From Hyphomicrobiales bacterium (lineage in GTDB: Bacteria > Pseudomonadota > Alphaproteobacteria > Rhizobiales > Xanthobacteraceae), in NCBI GenBank assembly GCA_021730985.1, contig JAKFYI010000008.1, forward strand, positions 62,001-126,000: a stretch of DNA of 64,000 bases. Reading direction: 5' to 3'. A model generated the notes under the pieces. That model was not told the DNA's origin. It searched no databases and worked only from the letters and a program-made list of their open reading frames with translations. A program made the position numbers and the translations under genes. Positions 8,295 through 16,314 of the stretch are shown piece by piece (position 1 is the stretch's first letter; each line of letters begins with the position of its first letter).

Positions 8295-8603
8295 ATGATC
8301 CGGACGTTGCAAGCCGCGGTGGTCGCTGTGGCGCTCGCGGGATGCGCCGGGCCCGCGCTCGCCGACGATTGCGGGGATCTGCTCGGCGGCCTGAAGAAGA
8401 TGATCGACCGTCTCGATCCGGCCAAGGCCGACGGCGAGGCGAAGCTCTGCGCCAGCCTGGGCGAGGGGATCGGGCTCCTGAAGATTTTCCGTATCGTCAG
8501 CGATGAGTGCCTGCCGACCGGCGAGAAGCGCATCAGCACGCTGGGCAACCTCGACCGCTCGATCCGCAAGCTGCAGGCCGAGGCGGACAAGAAATGCCAA
8601 TAG
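8295..8603 (+). CDS. Small secreted four-cysteine protein, copy 1
   Basis: 102 residues from ATG 8295. The signal segment VAVALAGCAGPALA contains both a lipobox-like LAGC and an ALA cleavage site, so it is either a lipoprotein or a soluble periplasmic protein. The mature part has four cysteines in the order DC, LCAS, ECLP and a C-terminal KKC. The gene at 8618 has the same order (DC, FCIS, DCTR, DTC), so the two are tandem paralogues with two likely disulfides each. Function unknown. Confidence 0.6.
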   Translation: MIRTLQAAVVAVALAGCAGPALADDCGDLLGGLKKMIDRLDPAKADGEAKLCASLGEGIGLLKIFRIVSDECLPTGEKRISTLGNLDRSIRKLQAEADKKCQ

Positions 8604-8617
8604 CACCGGAGTGGATC

Positions 8618-8980
8618 ATGAAATTCACAGTGGCCGCTGTGGCGGCGATGCTGCTGGTGGGTTCGGCGCCCGTGGCCTGGAGCGATGACGACGATTGCGA
8701 AACCGCGGTCGAGAACGTGGACGACGCGGTGCAAATCGCGAGCCACGCCCTGCAGGCCGAGATGGCCGACATCGGCAAGCGCAAGCCGCAGACCGACAAG
8801 GAGAAGACCGCGCTGCGCAACCTGTTCTGCATCTCGAGCGGCGAGTTCCTCGGCATCTCGCGCGCCTACCGCTCGGTGATGTCGGACTGCACGCGCGGCA
8901 GCAAGCGGCGCAATTCGCTGGCCTCGCTGGACGAGTCGATCGCCACGCTGCAGAAGTCGGTCAAGGACACCTGCGAGTAG
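8618..8980 (+). CDS. Small secreted four-cysteine protein, copy 2
   Basis: 120 residues from ATG 8618, 14 bases after the stop of its paralogue at 8295. Signal peptide residues 1-22, probably cleaved after AWS. The mature protein begins DDDDC and keeps the four-cysteine pattern of its neighbour. Helical content looks high and the C-terminal half has alternating charged and small residues (SLDESIATLQKSVKDTCE against NLDRSIRKLQAEADKKCQ in copy 1). Likely co-transcribed with copy 1. Function unknown. Confidence 0.6.
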   Translation: MKFTVAAVAAMLLVGSAPVAWSDDDDCETAVENVDDAVQIASHALQAEMADIGKRKPQTDKEKTALRNLFCISSGEFLGISRAYRSVMSDCTRGSKRRNSLASLDESIATLQKSVKDTCE

Positions 8981-8983
8981 TCG

Positions 8984-9790
8984 CTACTTGATCAGCAGCG
9001 CCAGTCCGCTCGCGATCAGCGCACCCGACACGGTGCGCCGGAACGCCAGATCGCTCATGCCGTGGTGGAACTTGCTGCCGATGAAAATGCCGATCATCAT
9101 CGGCACGAACAGCAGCGCGGCCGCGATCATCACCTCTTGCGTGAACTCGCCGATCGCCCAGTAGCCGATCCCGCGCGTCAGCGTGAGCGTCAGCAGGATC
9201 GCCGTCATGGTGGCGCGGTACTGCTCCTTGGCAAGCCGGATGGCGTCGAAGTACATCGCGAAGAACACGCTGCCCAAGGTGCCGACCACGGTGCCGGTTA
9301 TGCCGCCGCCGAAGCCGCCGAACGCGGCGGCGAAGGCCGGCGGCAGCTTCGGCTTGACGTCGGCGCGAAATGTGCCCGCCAGCGAATAGAGGCCATACAG
9401 CAGCACCAGCACGCCGAGCCACTTCGCCAGCGCGTCGGAATCCAGCAGCGTGAAGACGTAGAGCCCGACCGCGATGCCGATGAGGCAGCCGGGCAGCAGC
9501 CGCCGGATTTCGCGCCAGGACACGAACTTGCGGTCCTCGCCCATCAGCGCGACGCCGGCCGCGACGCCGACCAGCGTCCAGGCCGGCACCAGGATCTTCA
9601 GCGGCATCACCAGGCCGAGCAGCGGCATCGCCACGGCGGCGCCGAAGCCCGACGCACCGCGCGCCGTGTAGGCCGCGACCATGACGACGAAGCAGTAGAT
9701 GATCGCAAAGGTGGAGAGGGATTGGATGGCGGGACGCTCCGTGCGTGCCGACTGTAGTGCGTCACGGTTGCTCTTGTCGCGGCCATCCAC
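8984..9790 (-). CDS. TauE/SafE-family membrane permease
   Basis: About 268 residues with roughly eight hydrophobic segments; the open frame continues upstream but would overlap the divergent Bug gene. I suggest GTG 9790; no strong ribosome site marks it. The repeated glycine-rich blocks ARGASGFGAAVAMPLLGL and GFGGGITGTVVGTLGSVFFA are the TauE/SafE half-repeat signature. The family (PF01925) exports or imports sulfite, sulfonates or other small anions across the inner membrane. The substrate is unknown here. It is divergent from the Bug receptor at 9829, which shares the 38-base intergenic region. Confidence 0.8.
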   Translation of the reverse strand: MDGRDKSNRDALQSARTERPAIQSLSTFAIIYCFVVMVAAYTARGASGFGAAVAMPLLGLVMPLKILVPAWTLVGVAAGVALMGEDRKFVSWREIRRLLPGCLIGIAVGLYVFTLLDSDALAKWLGVLVLLYGLYSLAGTFRADVKPKLPPAFAAAFGGFGGGITGTVVGTLGSVFFAMYFDAIRLAKEQYRATMTAILLTLTLTRGIGYWAIGEFTQEVMIAAALLFVPMMIGIFIGSKFHHGMSDLAFRRTVSGALIASGLALLIK

Positions 9791-9828
9791 GACTTTGTAG
9801 CCTAGGCATGCAAGGTTGGAGGCGAGCC

Positions 9829-10806
9829 ATGCGGTTGATGAGTTTGATGCTGGCGTTGAGTGCGGCCCTCGCGGCGGGACAGGCGCGGGCGCAGGATGCT
9901 GCCGCAACCTATCCCAACAAGCCGATCCGCTTCATCCTCGGCTTTGCGGCGGGCGGCGGCACCGATCTCTTGGCGCGCATCGTCGGGCCGAGGCTGTCCG
10001 ACATCCTGGGCCAGCCGGTGATCGTCGAGAACCGCACCGGCGCCGGCGGCCGCATCGCCGTCGAGTATGTGCAGAGCCAGCCGGCGGACGGTCATACGGT
10101 GGCGATTGGCGCGATCGGCCAGCTCGCGGTGGCGACCGCGATCTATCCCAAATTGCCGTTCCATCCGACCCGCACGCTGATGCCCATCACCATGCTGGGA
10201 TCCTATCCGCTGGTGCTTTCGGGGCCGGCCACTGGCGACATCAAGACCGTCGCGGAGTTGGTGGCGTTCGGCAAGGCGAACCCGGACAAGTCGAACTATC
10301 CGACCTCGTCGCCCGCCTTCACCATCGCGTCGGAGATGTTCAAGCTCAAGACCGGCATGCCCGGCCAGCCGATCCCCTATCGTTCGACCAACGAGATGCT
10401 GCTCAGCGTGATCGGCGGGCAGACCCTTTTCGCGTTTCCCGATTCCGGTGTCGTGGTGCCGATGGCGCAGGGCGGCAAGGTGCGCGCGCTCGCGGTCGGC
10501 AGCGCAACCCGCATTCCGGAGCTGCCGGACGTGCCGACCATGGCGGAGGCGGGGCGCGCCGACGTCGATCTGAAGACGCAATGGATCGGTGCGTTTCTTG
10601 TTGCCGGCACGCCGGCGCCGGTTGCGAAGAAACTGGAGACGGCGCTGCGTCAGGCGCTCGCCGATCCGGGCGTGCGCGAGCGCATCCGCGGCATCACCTA
10701 TTTCCCGGAGGGCGGCTCGGCGGAGGAATTCCGCGCGCGGATCGACGGAGATATCCAGGCGTTCTCGGATGTGGTGAAGGCGGCGAACCTGAAGTTCGAG
10801 CAGTAG
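9829..10806 (+). CDS. Bug/TctC-family periplasmic solute receptor
   Basis: 325 residues from ATG 9829 with GGAGG upstream. Signal peptide residues 1-22 (cleavage near ARAQ). Then YPNKPIRFILGFAAGGGTD, the first ligand loop of Bug proteins, NRTGAGG, a second conserved loop, and IPYRSTNEML. Bug proteins are venus-flytrap receptors that present carboxylates to tripartite tricarboxylate (TctAB) membrane proteins or signal without a transporter. No TctA or TctB gene is nearby, so it is an orphan receptor with unknown ligand. It is divergent from the TauE permease. Confidence 0.85.
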   Translation: MRLMSLMLALSAALAAGQARAQDAAATYPNKPIRFILGFAAGGGTDLLARIVGPRLSDILGQPVIVENRTGAGGRIAVEYVQSQPADGHTVAIGAIGQLAVATAIYPKLPFHPTRTLMPITMLGSYPLVLSGPATGDIKTVAELVAFGKANPDKSNYPTSSPAFTIASEMFKLKTGMPGQPIPYRSTNEMLLSVIGGQTLFAFPDSGVVVPMAQGGKVRALAVGSATRIPELPDVPTMAEAGRADVDLKTQWIGAFLVAGTPAPVAKKLETALRQALADPGVRERIRGITYFPEGGSAEEFRARIDGDIQAFSDVVKAANLKFEQ

Positions 10807-10826
10807 GATTCCGCTGTCTCAACCCC

Positions 10827-10954
10827 CCTCATCCTGAGGAGCCGCGCCGCAGGCGTGTTTATGGCGTCTTCGACGAGCTATGGCGCGGCGTCTCGAAGGA
10901 TGGGGCGGCCCCGATGCTTCGAGACGCGCACTTCGTGCGCTCCTCAGCATGAGG
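10827..10954. repeat. Long intergenic inverted-repeat element
   Basis: CCTCATCCTGAGGAGC at the left end pairs with GCTCCTCAGCATGAGG at the right end; the inner part contains CTCGAAGGATGG...GCTTCGAGACGCGC. The same repeat family appears at 15161-15201 and 15259-15304. It lies between two convergent genes and could serve as a bidirectional stop. Confidence 0.65.
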
Positions 10955-10982
10955 CCGAGCGACGTTGTGCCCGCGGCTGAGC

Positions 10983-12059
10983 CTACGCCGCCCTTCTTTG
11001 CTTGTGCTTGCCTTCGAAGTTCGGCGCCACCTCGCGCATGAAGCGGTCCATCTCTTCTTTTACCTGCGCGTGCGGTTTCATGCCGACGTTGAAGTAGAGG
11101 ATGACCTCGGAGAAGCCCGCGGCCTCGACCTTCTTCAGCACCTCGGTCATGCGGGCGGCGTTGCCGAGTAGCACGGAATTCTCCGTCAGGTCCTCGGCTT
11201 TGATCTTGTGCAGCCGCTCCACCATGTCGACGAAATAGCGGTAGCTCGGCGGCGCGGTCTTGGGATCGCTCGGGAAGGAGGGGATCACGCACTCCTTGTA
11301 GTAGCGGATGTGGCGCGCGCGCTGCGCCGCTTCCTGCTCCGGCGTGTCGAAGAAATGTGTGAAGTAGCTGCACATCAGGCGGCCGGGCTTCTTGCCGTGG
11401 CGGATACAGGTCTCGTTGTAGAGGTCGGCCACCTGCTTGAGGCCGCCGTAGCTCATGGCGGCGGCGAACGGCGCCACGATCAGGCCGTAGCCGAGCCGCG
11501 CGGCGAGCTCGATCGAGGGCTTGGAGAACGAGCCGACGTAGGCCGGCATCGGCTTCTGGATCGGCTTTGGCGTGATGCGCACGTCGTCGAACTGGTAGTG
11601 CTTGCCGTGGTGGGAGATGCGGCCCTCGGCGGCCCACAGCTTCTGGATCACCTCCATGCCTTCTTCGAAGATGCCCTGGTTGTCCTTGAAGTCGACGTGG
11701 AAGGGCTCGTACTCGCGCGCGTCGTAGCCCCGGCCCGCCGCGAAGTCGACCCGGCCGCCCGACAGCAGATCGAGCGTCGCCCATTGCTCGGCGACGCGGA
11801 TCGGATGGTGCAGCGGCGTCACGGTGACGGCGGGCGCCAGCCGTATGTGCTTGGTGCGCGCAGCGATATAGGACAGCACCAGATCGGGGCAGGACAGGAC
11901 GCCGAGCGCGTTGAAGTGATGCTCGCCGATCCAGGCGGAGTGCATGCCGAGCTGATCGGCGTACAGTGCCTCCGCGGTGATGTCGGTGACGAACTGGTTG
12001 GCGTCGCGCGGATTGTTTTCGTAGTGGTTGTCGCTGAGTGTGAAGTAGCCGAATTCCAT
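10983..12059 (-). CDS. LLM-class flavin-dependent monooxygenase
   Basis: 358 residues, a bacterial-luciferase-like TIM barrel. Visible blocks are the N-terminal MEFGYFTL strand, ADQLGMHSAWIGEHHF (the EHH motif common in the family), RLAPAVTVTPLHHPIRVAEQ and LLSGGRVDFAAGRGYDAREY, which binds FMN phosphate. It should use reduced FMN or F420 and oxygen on an unidentified organic substrate in the cytoplasm. It is divergent from a MarR regulator at 12192 with an inverted repeat between them, so local regulation by that MarR is likely. Confidence 0.85.
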   Translation of the reverse strand: MEFGYFTLSDNHYENNPRDANQFVTDITAEALYADQLGMHSAWIGEHHFNALGVLSCPDLVLSYIAARTKHIRLAPAVTVTPLHHPIRVAEQWATLDLLSGGRVDFAAGRGYDAREYEPFHVDFKDNQGIFEEGMEVIQKLWAAEGRISHHGKHYQFDDVRITPKPIQKPMPAYVGSFSKPSIELAARLGYGLIVAPFAAAMSYGGLKQVADLYNETCIRHGKKPGRLMCSYFTHFFDTPEQEAAQRARHIRYYKECVIPSFPSDPKTAPPSYRYFVDMVERLHKIKAEDLTENSVLLGNAARMTEVLKKVEAAGFSEVILYFNVGMKPHAQVKEEMDRFMREVAPNFEGKHKQRRAA

Positions 12060-12124
12060 GTTCGTCTCCTCCTGGTGCGCTTCGATCTCGGCGCCGTTGC
12101 CTCAACTTTACGGGCGGGCGCAAT

Positions 12125-12155
12125 TGTTGTAAATGCAATAGTTGATGTTACAACA
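12125..12155. promoter_or_regulatory. Inverted repeat between LLM oxidoreductase and marR, likely operator
   Basis: TGTTGTAA (12125-12132) and TTACAACA (12148-12155) are perfect inverted arms 15 bases apart in the 132-base divergent region. The surrounding sequence is AT-rich, unlike the rest of the locus. MarR dimers typically bind such palindromes over their own promoter and the target promoter. Confidence 0.55.
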
Positions 12156-12191
12156 GATAGGTCAGTTCTGCTGTCTTAACAACGGTGGCCC

Positions 12192-12641
12192 GTGAGCGGA
12201 CGCCTCGATCTCGACAACTACCTGCCTTACCTGCTCAACCGCGTCGGTTTCGCGCTGGTGGAAAGCTTCACGTCCGAGGCGCTGAAGCAGCACGGGTTGA
12301 GCATCGACATGTGGCGCGTGCTGGCCGCGCTCTCCAACAACGGTGCGCAGCGGCAGATCGATCTTGTCGGCATGACCTCGATCGATGCCTCAACCATGTC
12401 GCGGCTGGTGAGCCGGCTGGTGCGGATGGACCTGGCGACCCGCAGCCGGTCGCGGACCAGCAACCGCGAAGTGGTGGTGGCGCTCAGCGCGAAGGGGCGG
12501 GCGCTGATGCAGAAATTGATCCCGATCGCGGTCGGCCTGGAGCGCAAGGCGAGCGCCGGGCTTTCGGCCAAGGAATTGGCGCAGATGAAGCGGCTGCTGG
12601 CGCGGATGTACGGGAATTTGGCCGGCCGCCGCGCACCCTGA
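12192..12641 (+). CDS. MarR-family transcriptional regulator
   Basis: 149 residues, GTG start at 12192. Winged helix-turn-helix of the MarR type: LSIDMWRVLAALSNNG, then QRQIDLVGMTSIDASTMSRL as recognition helix region, then TRSRSRTSNREVVVALSAKG as the wing. The family binds palindromic operators as a dimer and is usually released by a phenolic or other small ligand. The divergent oxidoreductase at 12059 is the obvious target through 12125-12155. Confidence 0.85.
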   Translation: MSGRLDLDNYLPYLLNRVGFALVESFTSEALKQHGLSIDMWRVLAALSNNGAQRQIDLVGMTSIDASTMSRLVSRLVRMDLATRSRSRTSNREVVVALSAKGRALMQKLIPIAVGLERKASAGLSAKELAQMKRLLARMYGNLAGRRAP

Positions 12642-12756
12642 AAGTGCATACATGCCCGCACCGGGGCAGTGTCAGTTTGAAATCTAGCGACCCTGATTCG
12701 GCATCTACTTTCCGCCACCAAATTCTATATTCTTTGGCGTCTGGGGGTATCGGAAA

Positions 12757-12981
12757 ATGCCGTTGAACCATCCAAATGCCAAGACTTGCTGGCCCACTGT
12801 CCGGCTAGATCGTGGCTCGCTGGAAACTGTCTACGTGGTCGAGACGGACTTGCCTCTATCGCGGGATGATCCGAAATTCGATGCCACCGCCTTTGATAGC
12901 TTGGTCGAGGTGGCGCGGGGATATCTAGACACCCACCCCAACTATGATCGCGTTCAACTGGTTCCGATTGGTGAGCATTGA
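12757..12981 (+). CDS. Small hypothetical protein
   Basis: 74 residues from ATG 12757. No signal peptide, membrane segment or recognisable motif. The composition is acidic and the ending VQLVPIGEH looks like a folded small domain rather than noise. Ribosome site is weak. The region 12650-13270 is less GC-rich than its surroundings, so this and the next gene may be acquired. A real gene is likely but not certain. Confidence 0.4.
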   Translation: MPLNHPNAKTCWPTVRLDRGSLETVYVVETDLPLSRDDPKFDATAFDSLVEVARGYLDTHPNYDRVQLVPIGEH

Positions 12982-13071
12982 AGTGCTTGCCGAGAAGATT
13001 GACACAACACTATCAAAACCAGGCAAGCGCGGACCGTACAAGAAGTAAAATTCAAACTGAAGGGAGTGATC

Positions 13072-13269
13072 ATGAGCAACGGCAACATTGTAGCGGCACT
13101 GTTGCTTTCAACTGGGCTCATCATTGGTGGGTTTCTGGTTGGCGGTCGCTACGTGATAGCGACGGCCGCTACGACTGGATCGGGAAATGTGTTCGTCGTT
13201 GATCGATTCACCGGAGCAGTGACGATTTGCGCAGCAAGTTCATGCAAGTCACTCTCTTTTTCAAACTGA
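13072..13269 (+). CDS. Small single-pass membrane protein
   Basis: 65 residues. ATG 13072 is preceded by AGGGAG at a five-base spacing, which decides it over the in-frame GTG at 13066. Residues about 6-28 form one membrane helix (VAALLLSTGLIIGGFLVGG). The rest, RYVIATAAT...VFVVDRFTGAVTICAASSC, has a small beta-like shape with a VVDRFTG turn and two cysteines, probably outside the membrane. This pattern is seen in short uncharacterised rhizobial proteins. Function unknown. Confidence 0.5.
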   Translation: MSNGNIVAALLLSTGLIIGGFLVGGRYVIATAATTGSGNVFVVDRFTGAVTICAASSCKSLSFSN

Positions 13270-13328
13270 GACACTGTCCGCGTCGGCCGGCATTGGCCAC
13301 ACCCGCTGCCCTGCGCTAATCTTCCGCC

Positions 13329-14234
13329 ATGAACGTCCAATCCTCCCGACCCAAAGGCCCGGCGGTCTTCCTCGACATGGACCAGCAGGCGCTCGACGAC
13401 GCCTACGACCAGGAGGTCTATGCGCCCAACCGCGTGCAGGTGGTGGCGCGCCGCCATGCGGCGAGCGAGCGGGCGCGGTCCCGGCTCGGCAAGCCGCAGC
13501 GCGTCGCCTATGGGCCGACCGAGATCGAGGCGCTCGACATCTTCAACTGCGGCATCCGCAACGCACCGATCAACATTTTCGTCCACGGCGGCGCCTGGCG
13601 GCGCAACAAGGCCGCCGACTACGCGCTGATCGCCGAACCGCTGGTGCGGGCCGGCGCGCACAGCGTGGTGCTCGACTTCATCAACGTCGATGAGGCCGGC
13701 GGCGACCTGTTCCCGATGTACGACCAGGTGCGGTGCGGCATCGCCTGGGTGGCGCGCAACGCCGAGACGTTCGGCGGCGACCGCAACCGCATCTATGTGT
13801 CGGCGCATTCATCGGGCTCGCATCTGACCGGCTGCGTGCTGACTCGCGGCTGGCGCGAGGAAAATCTGCCGTCCGACGTGGTGAAAGGCGCGGTGCTGCT
13901 GTCCGGCATGTACGATCTGAAGCCGGTGCGGCTGTCAAAGCGATCGGCCTATGTGGCGTTCACCGACCGCATGGAGCAACTGCTCAGCGCGCAGCACCAC
14001 CTCGAAGGGCTCAACACCCCGCTGGTGTTGGCGATCGGCAGCGCCGAAACGCCGGAGTTCCAACGCCAGTCGCGCGATTTCGCGGCGGCGGTGAAGGCCG
14101 CGGGCAAGCCGGTGGAGCTGATCGAAGGAGAGGGCTACAACCATTTCGAGTTGCTCGAGACGCTGTCGAACCCCTACGGGCTGACCGGCCGCGCCATGCT
14201 CGCGCAGATGAAGCTGATGTCGAAATTCGAATGA
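13329..14234 (+). CDS. Alpha/beta hydrolase (carboxylesterase/formamidase-like), copy 1
   Basis: 301 residues. The oxyanion-hole motif HGGAW is near residue 87. The nucleophile elbow is SAHSSGSHL, the catalytic histidine sits in GYNHFELLE near the C-terminus, and an acid is expected before it. The fold and size match kynurenine-formamidase-like and carboxylesterase-type hydrolases. The substrate is unknown. The next gene is a close paralogue 13 bases downstream, so this is a tandem duplication in one operon. Confidence 0.8.
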   Translation: MNVQSSRPKGPAVFLDMDQQALDDAYDQEVYAPNRVQVVARRHAASERARSRLGKPQRVAYGPTEIEALDIFNCGIRNAPINIFVHGGAWRRNKAADYALIAEPLVRAGAHSVVLDFINVDEAGGDLFPMYDQVRCGIAWVARNAETFGGDRNRIYVSAHSSGSHLTGCVLTRGWREENLPSDVVKGAVLLSGMYDLKPVRLSKRSAYVAFTDRMEQLLSAQHHLEGLNTPLVLAIGSAETPEFQRQSRDFAAAVKAAGKPVELIEGEGYNHFELLETLSNPYGLTGRAMLAQMKLMSKFE

Positions 14235-14247
14235 CGGAGAACTGACA

Positions 14248-15144
14248 GTGGCACAAACCGCAACCGCGCGCGCCAAGGGCCCCCTGGTCTGGATGAACAT
14301 GGATCAGAAGGAGCTCAACGACGCCTACGACCAGATGGTCTACGCGCCGAACCGGGATCAGGTTCACAAGCGCAACATCTTCAACAGCGACCGGGTGCGG
14401 GCGCGGCTCGGTACGCCGAAGCGGCACACTTACGGGCCGACACCGATCGAGGCGCTCGATTTGTTCGCAACGAGCAAGCCCAACGCCCCAATCAACGTGT
14501 TCATCCACGGCGGCGCATGGCGGCAGCGCACTGCGGCGGACTACGCCTTCCTGGCCGAGATGTTCGTCAACGTCGACGCGCATTTCATCGCGCTGGACTT
14601 CGTCGGCGTCGAGAACAGCAACGGCAACCTGCTGCCGATGGCGGATCAGGTGCGGCGCGCGGTGGCCTGGGTCTACAAGAATGCCAAGAGTTTTGGCGGC
14701 GATCCCGAGCGCATCTACGTGTCGAGCCAATCGTCCGGCGCGCATCTGGCCGGCAACGTCGTCACCACCGACTGGGCGAAATACGGTGTGCCGACGAACG
14801 TTGTGAAGGGCGCGCTGCTCTGCTCGGGCATGTACGACTTGAAGCCGGTGCGGCTGTCGAAGCGTTCGGAATACGTTGCCTTCACCGATCAGGTGGAGGA
14901 GGAGCTGTCCTCGATCCGCCACCTCGGCCGGCTCAACTGCCCGCTGCTGGTGGCGCACGGCACCTACGAGACGCCGGAGTTCCAGCGCCAGGCGCGCGAG
15001 TTCGCCGCCGCCGTGAAGGCCGCGGGCAAGCCCGTCACGCTGCTGGTCGGCGAGGGCTACAACCACTTCGAGATGACCGAGATGATCGGCAATCCGCTGA
15101 GTCTGCTTGGCAGCGCGGTGCTGGAGCAGATGAAGCTCAAGTAG
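14248..15144 (+). CDS. Alpha/beta hydrolase, copy 2
   Basis: 298 residues, GTG start. It aligns with 13329 along its length: HGGAW, SSQSSGAHLAG as nucleophile elbow, MYDLKPVRLSKRS, ETPEFQRQ and GYNHFE are shared. The elbow differs (AHSSGS against SQSSGA), so substrate preference may have diverged. Together with the Bug receptor at 15312 it may form a uptake-and-hydrolysis unit, but there is a repeat-filled gap of 167 bases between them. Confidence 0.8.
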   Translation: MAQTATARAKGPLVWMNMDQKELNDAYDQMVYAPNRDQVHKRNIFNSDRVRARLGTPKRHTYGPTPIEALDLFATSKPNAPINVFIHGGAWRQRTAADYAFLAEMFVNVDAHFIALDFVGVENSNGNLLPMADQVRRAVAWVYKNAKSFGGDPERIYVSSQSSGAHLAGNVVTTDWAKYGVPTNVVKGALLCSGMYDLKPVRLSKRSEYVAFTDQVEEELSSIRHLGRLNCPLLVAHGTYETPEFQRQAREFAAAVKAAGKPVTLLVGEGYNHFEMTEMIGNPLSLLGSAVLEQMKLK

Positions 15145-15160
15145 ATTCCTCTTAGCCGCC

Positions 15161-15201
15161 ATCCTTCGAGACGCGCGGCTTCCGCCGCGCTCCTCAGGAT
15201 G
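15161..15201. repeat. Intergenic inverted-repeat unit
   Basis: ATCCTTCGAGACGCGCGG...CGCTCCTCAGGAT, the reverse form of the unit at 15259-15304 and related to 10827-10954. It follows the hydrolase stop by 17 bases. Confidence 0.6.
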
Positions 15202-15258
15202 CGGGCGTGAGAGAGTGCTCCGCTGCGATTGTTGCAATTGACTCGCTTCTAACTCCGC

Positions 15259-15304
15259 CCTCATCCTGAGGAGCGGTTCGAAGGACCGCGTCTCGAAGGA
15301 TAGG
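15259..15304. repeat. Intergenic inverted-repeat unit
   Basis: CCTCATCCTGAGGAGCGGTT...GTCTCGAAGGATAGG, with an internal CGGTTCGAAGGACCG hairpin. Inverted relative to 15161-15201, so the two could fold together. It ends 8 bases before the next start codon. Confidence 0.6.
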
Positions 15305-15311
15305 GCGGCCC

Positions 15312-16292
15312 GTGACCGGTGCGATTTTGAAAAACTGCGTCGCCGCTGCTCTCGCGCTCGTCGCATTCGCCGCACCTGCCCACGCGCAAGAAACCTACCC
15401 ATCCAAAACCATCACCATGATCGTGCCGTTCGCGGCCGGCGGCTCGACCGACGTGATCGGCCGCGTCATTGCCGAGGGCTTGCGTCAGGTGCTCGGCCAG
15501 ACCGTGGTGGTGGACAATCGCGGCGGCGCCGGCGGCTCGATCGGCACCGCGGCGATCGCGAAGGCCGCGCCGGACGGATACACCATCGGCATGGGCACCG
15601 CCTCGACGCTGGCGATCAATCCGGCGGCCTACAAAAATCTGCCGTTCGATGTGCTGGAGGATCTCAGCCCGATCGGCAACATCGCGGCGGTGCCGAACAT
15701 CATGTCGGTGCATCCGGACGTGAAGGCCACCGGCATGGCAGCGTTCACGACGCTCGCCCGCGCGCAGCCCGGCAAGCTGTCCTATGCATCGGCCGGGATC
15801 GGCTCGGTGAGCCATCTGCTCGGCGAGCAGTTCAAGCTCGCGACCGGCACCGATCTGGTGCATGTGCCCTATCGCGGCGTGGGCCCTGCGCTGAACGACG
15901 CGGTCGGCGGGCAGGTGCAGGTGATGTACGACAACCTGCCGACCTCGCTCGAATTGGTGCGAAGCGGCAAGCTGCGCGCGCTCGGCGTCTCCGGAGACAA
16001 GCGTTCGGCTGCGCTGCCGGACGTCCCGACCTTCGCCGAACTCAAGCTCGACGACATGAACTGGATGGCGTTCTTCGGGCTGGTGGCGCCGAAGGGCACG
16101 CCGCAGCCGGTGCTGCGGCGGCTCAACGAGGCGCTGGTCCAGGTGCTGGCGATGCCCGAGGTGCGTAGCCGGCTGGACGCCCAGCAGGCCGTCGTGGTGG
16201 GCAATTCGCCGGACGCGTTCAAGGCCGAGATCGCCCGCGAACTGGCCCGCATGCGCCGCGCCGTCGCTGCGGCCAAGATCGAGCTGAATTAG
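15312..16292 (+). CDS. Bug/TctC-family periplasmic solute receptor
   Basis: 326 residues, GTG start. Signal peptide to about residue 26 (AAPAHAQ). Conserved Bug loops: TMIVPFAAGGSTDVIGRVIA, NRGGAGGSIGT, PDGYTIGMGTAS, and VPYRGVGPALNDAVGGQV. The ligand-binding aspartate after GGST is present. It is another orphan receptor: no TctA/TctB genes are adjacent. It is convergent with the next Bug gene at 16315. Confidence 0.85.
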   Translation: MTGAILKNCVAAALALVAFAAPAHAQETYPSKTITMIVPFAAGGSTDVIGRVIAEGLRQVLGQTVVVDNRGGAGGSIGTAAIAKAAPDGYTIGMGTASTLAINPAAYKNLPFDVLEDLSPIGNIAAVPNIMSVHPDVKATGMAAFTTLARAQPGKLSYASAGIGSVSHLLGEQFKLATGTDLVHVPYRGVGPALNDAVGGQVQVMYDNLPTSLELVRSGKLRALGVSGDKRSAALPDVPTFAELKLDDMNWMAFFGLVAPKGTPQPVLRRLNEALVQVLAMPEVRSRLDAQQAVVVGNSPDAFKAEIARELARMRRAVAAAKIELN

Positions 16293-16314
16293 CGCCAAGC
16301 TTAGCGTGAGCGCG

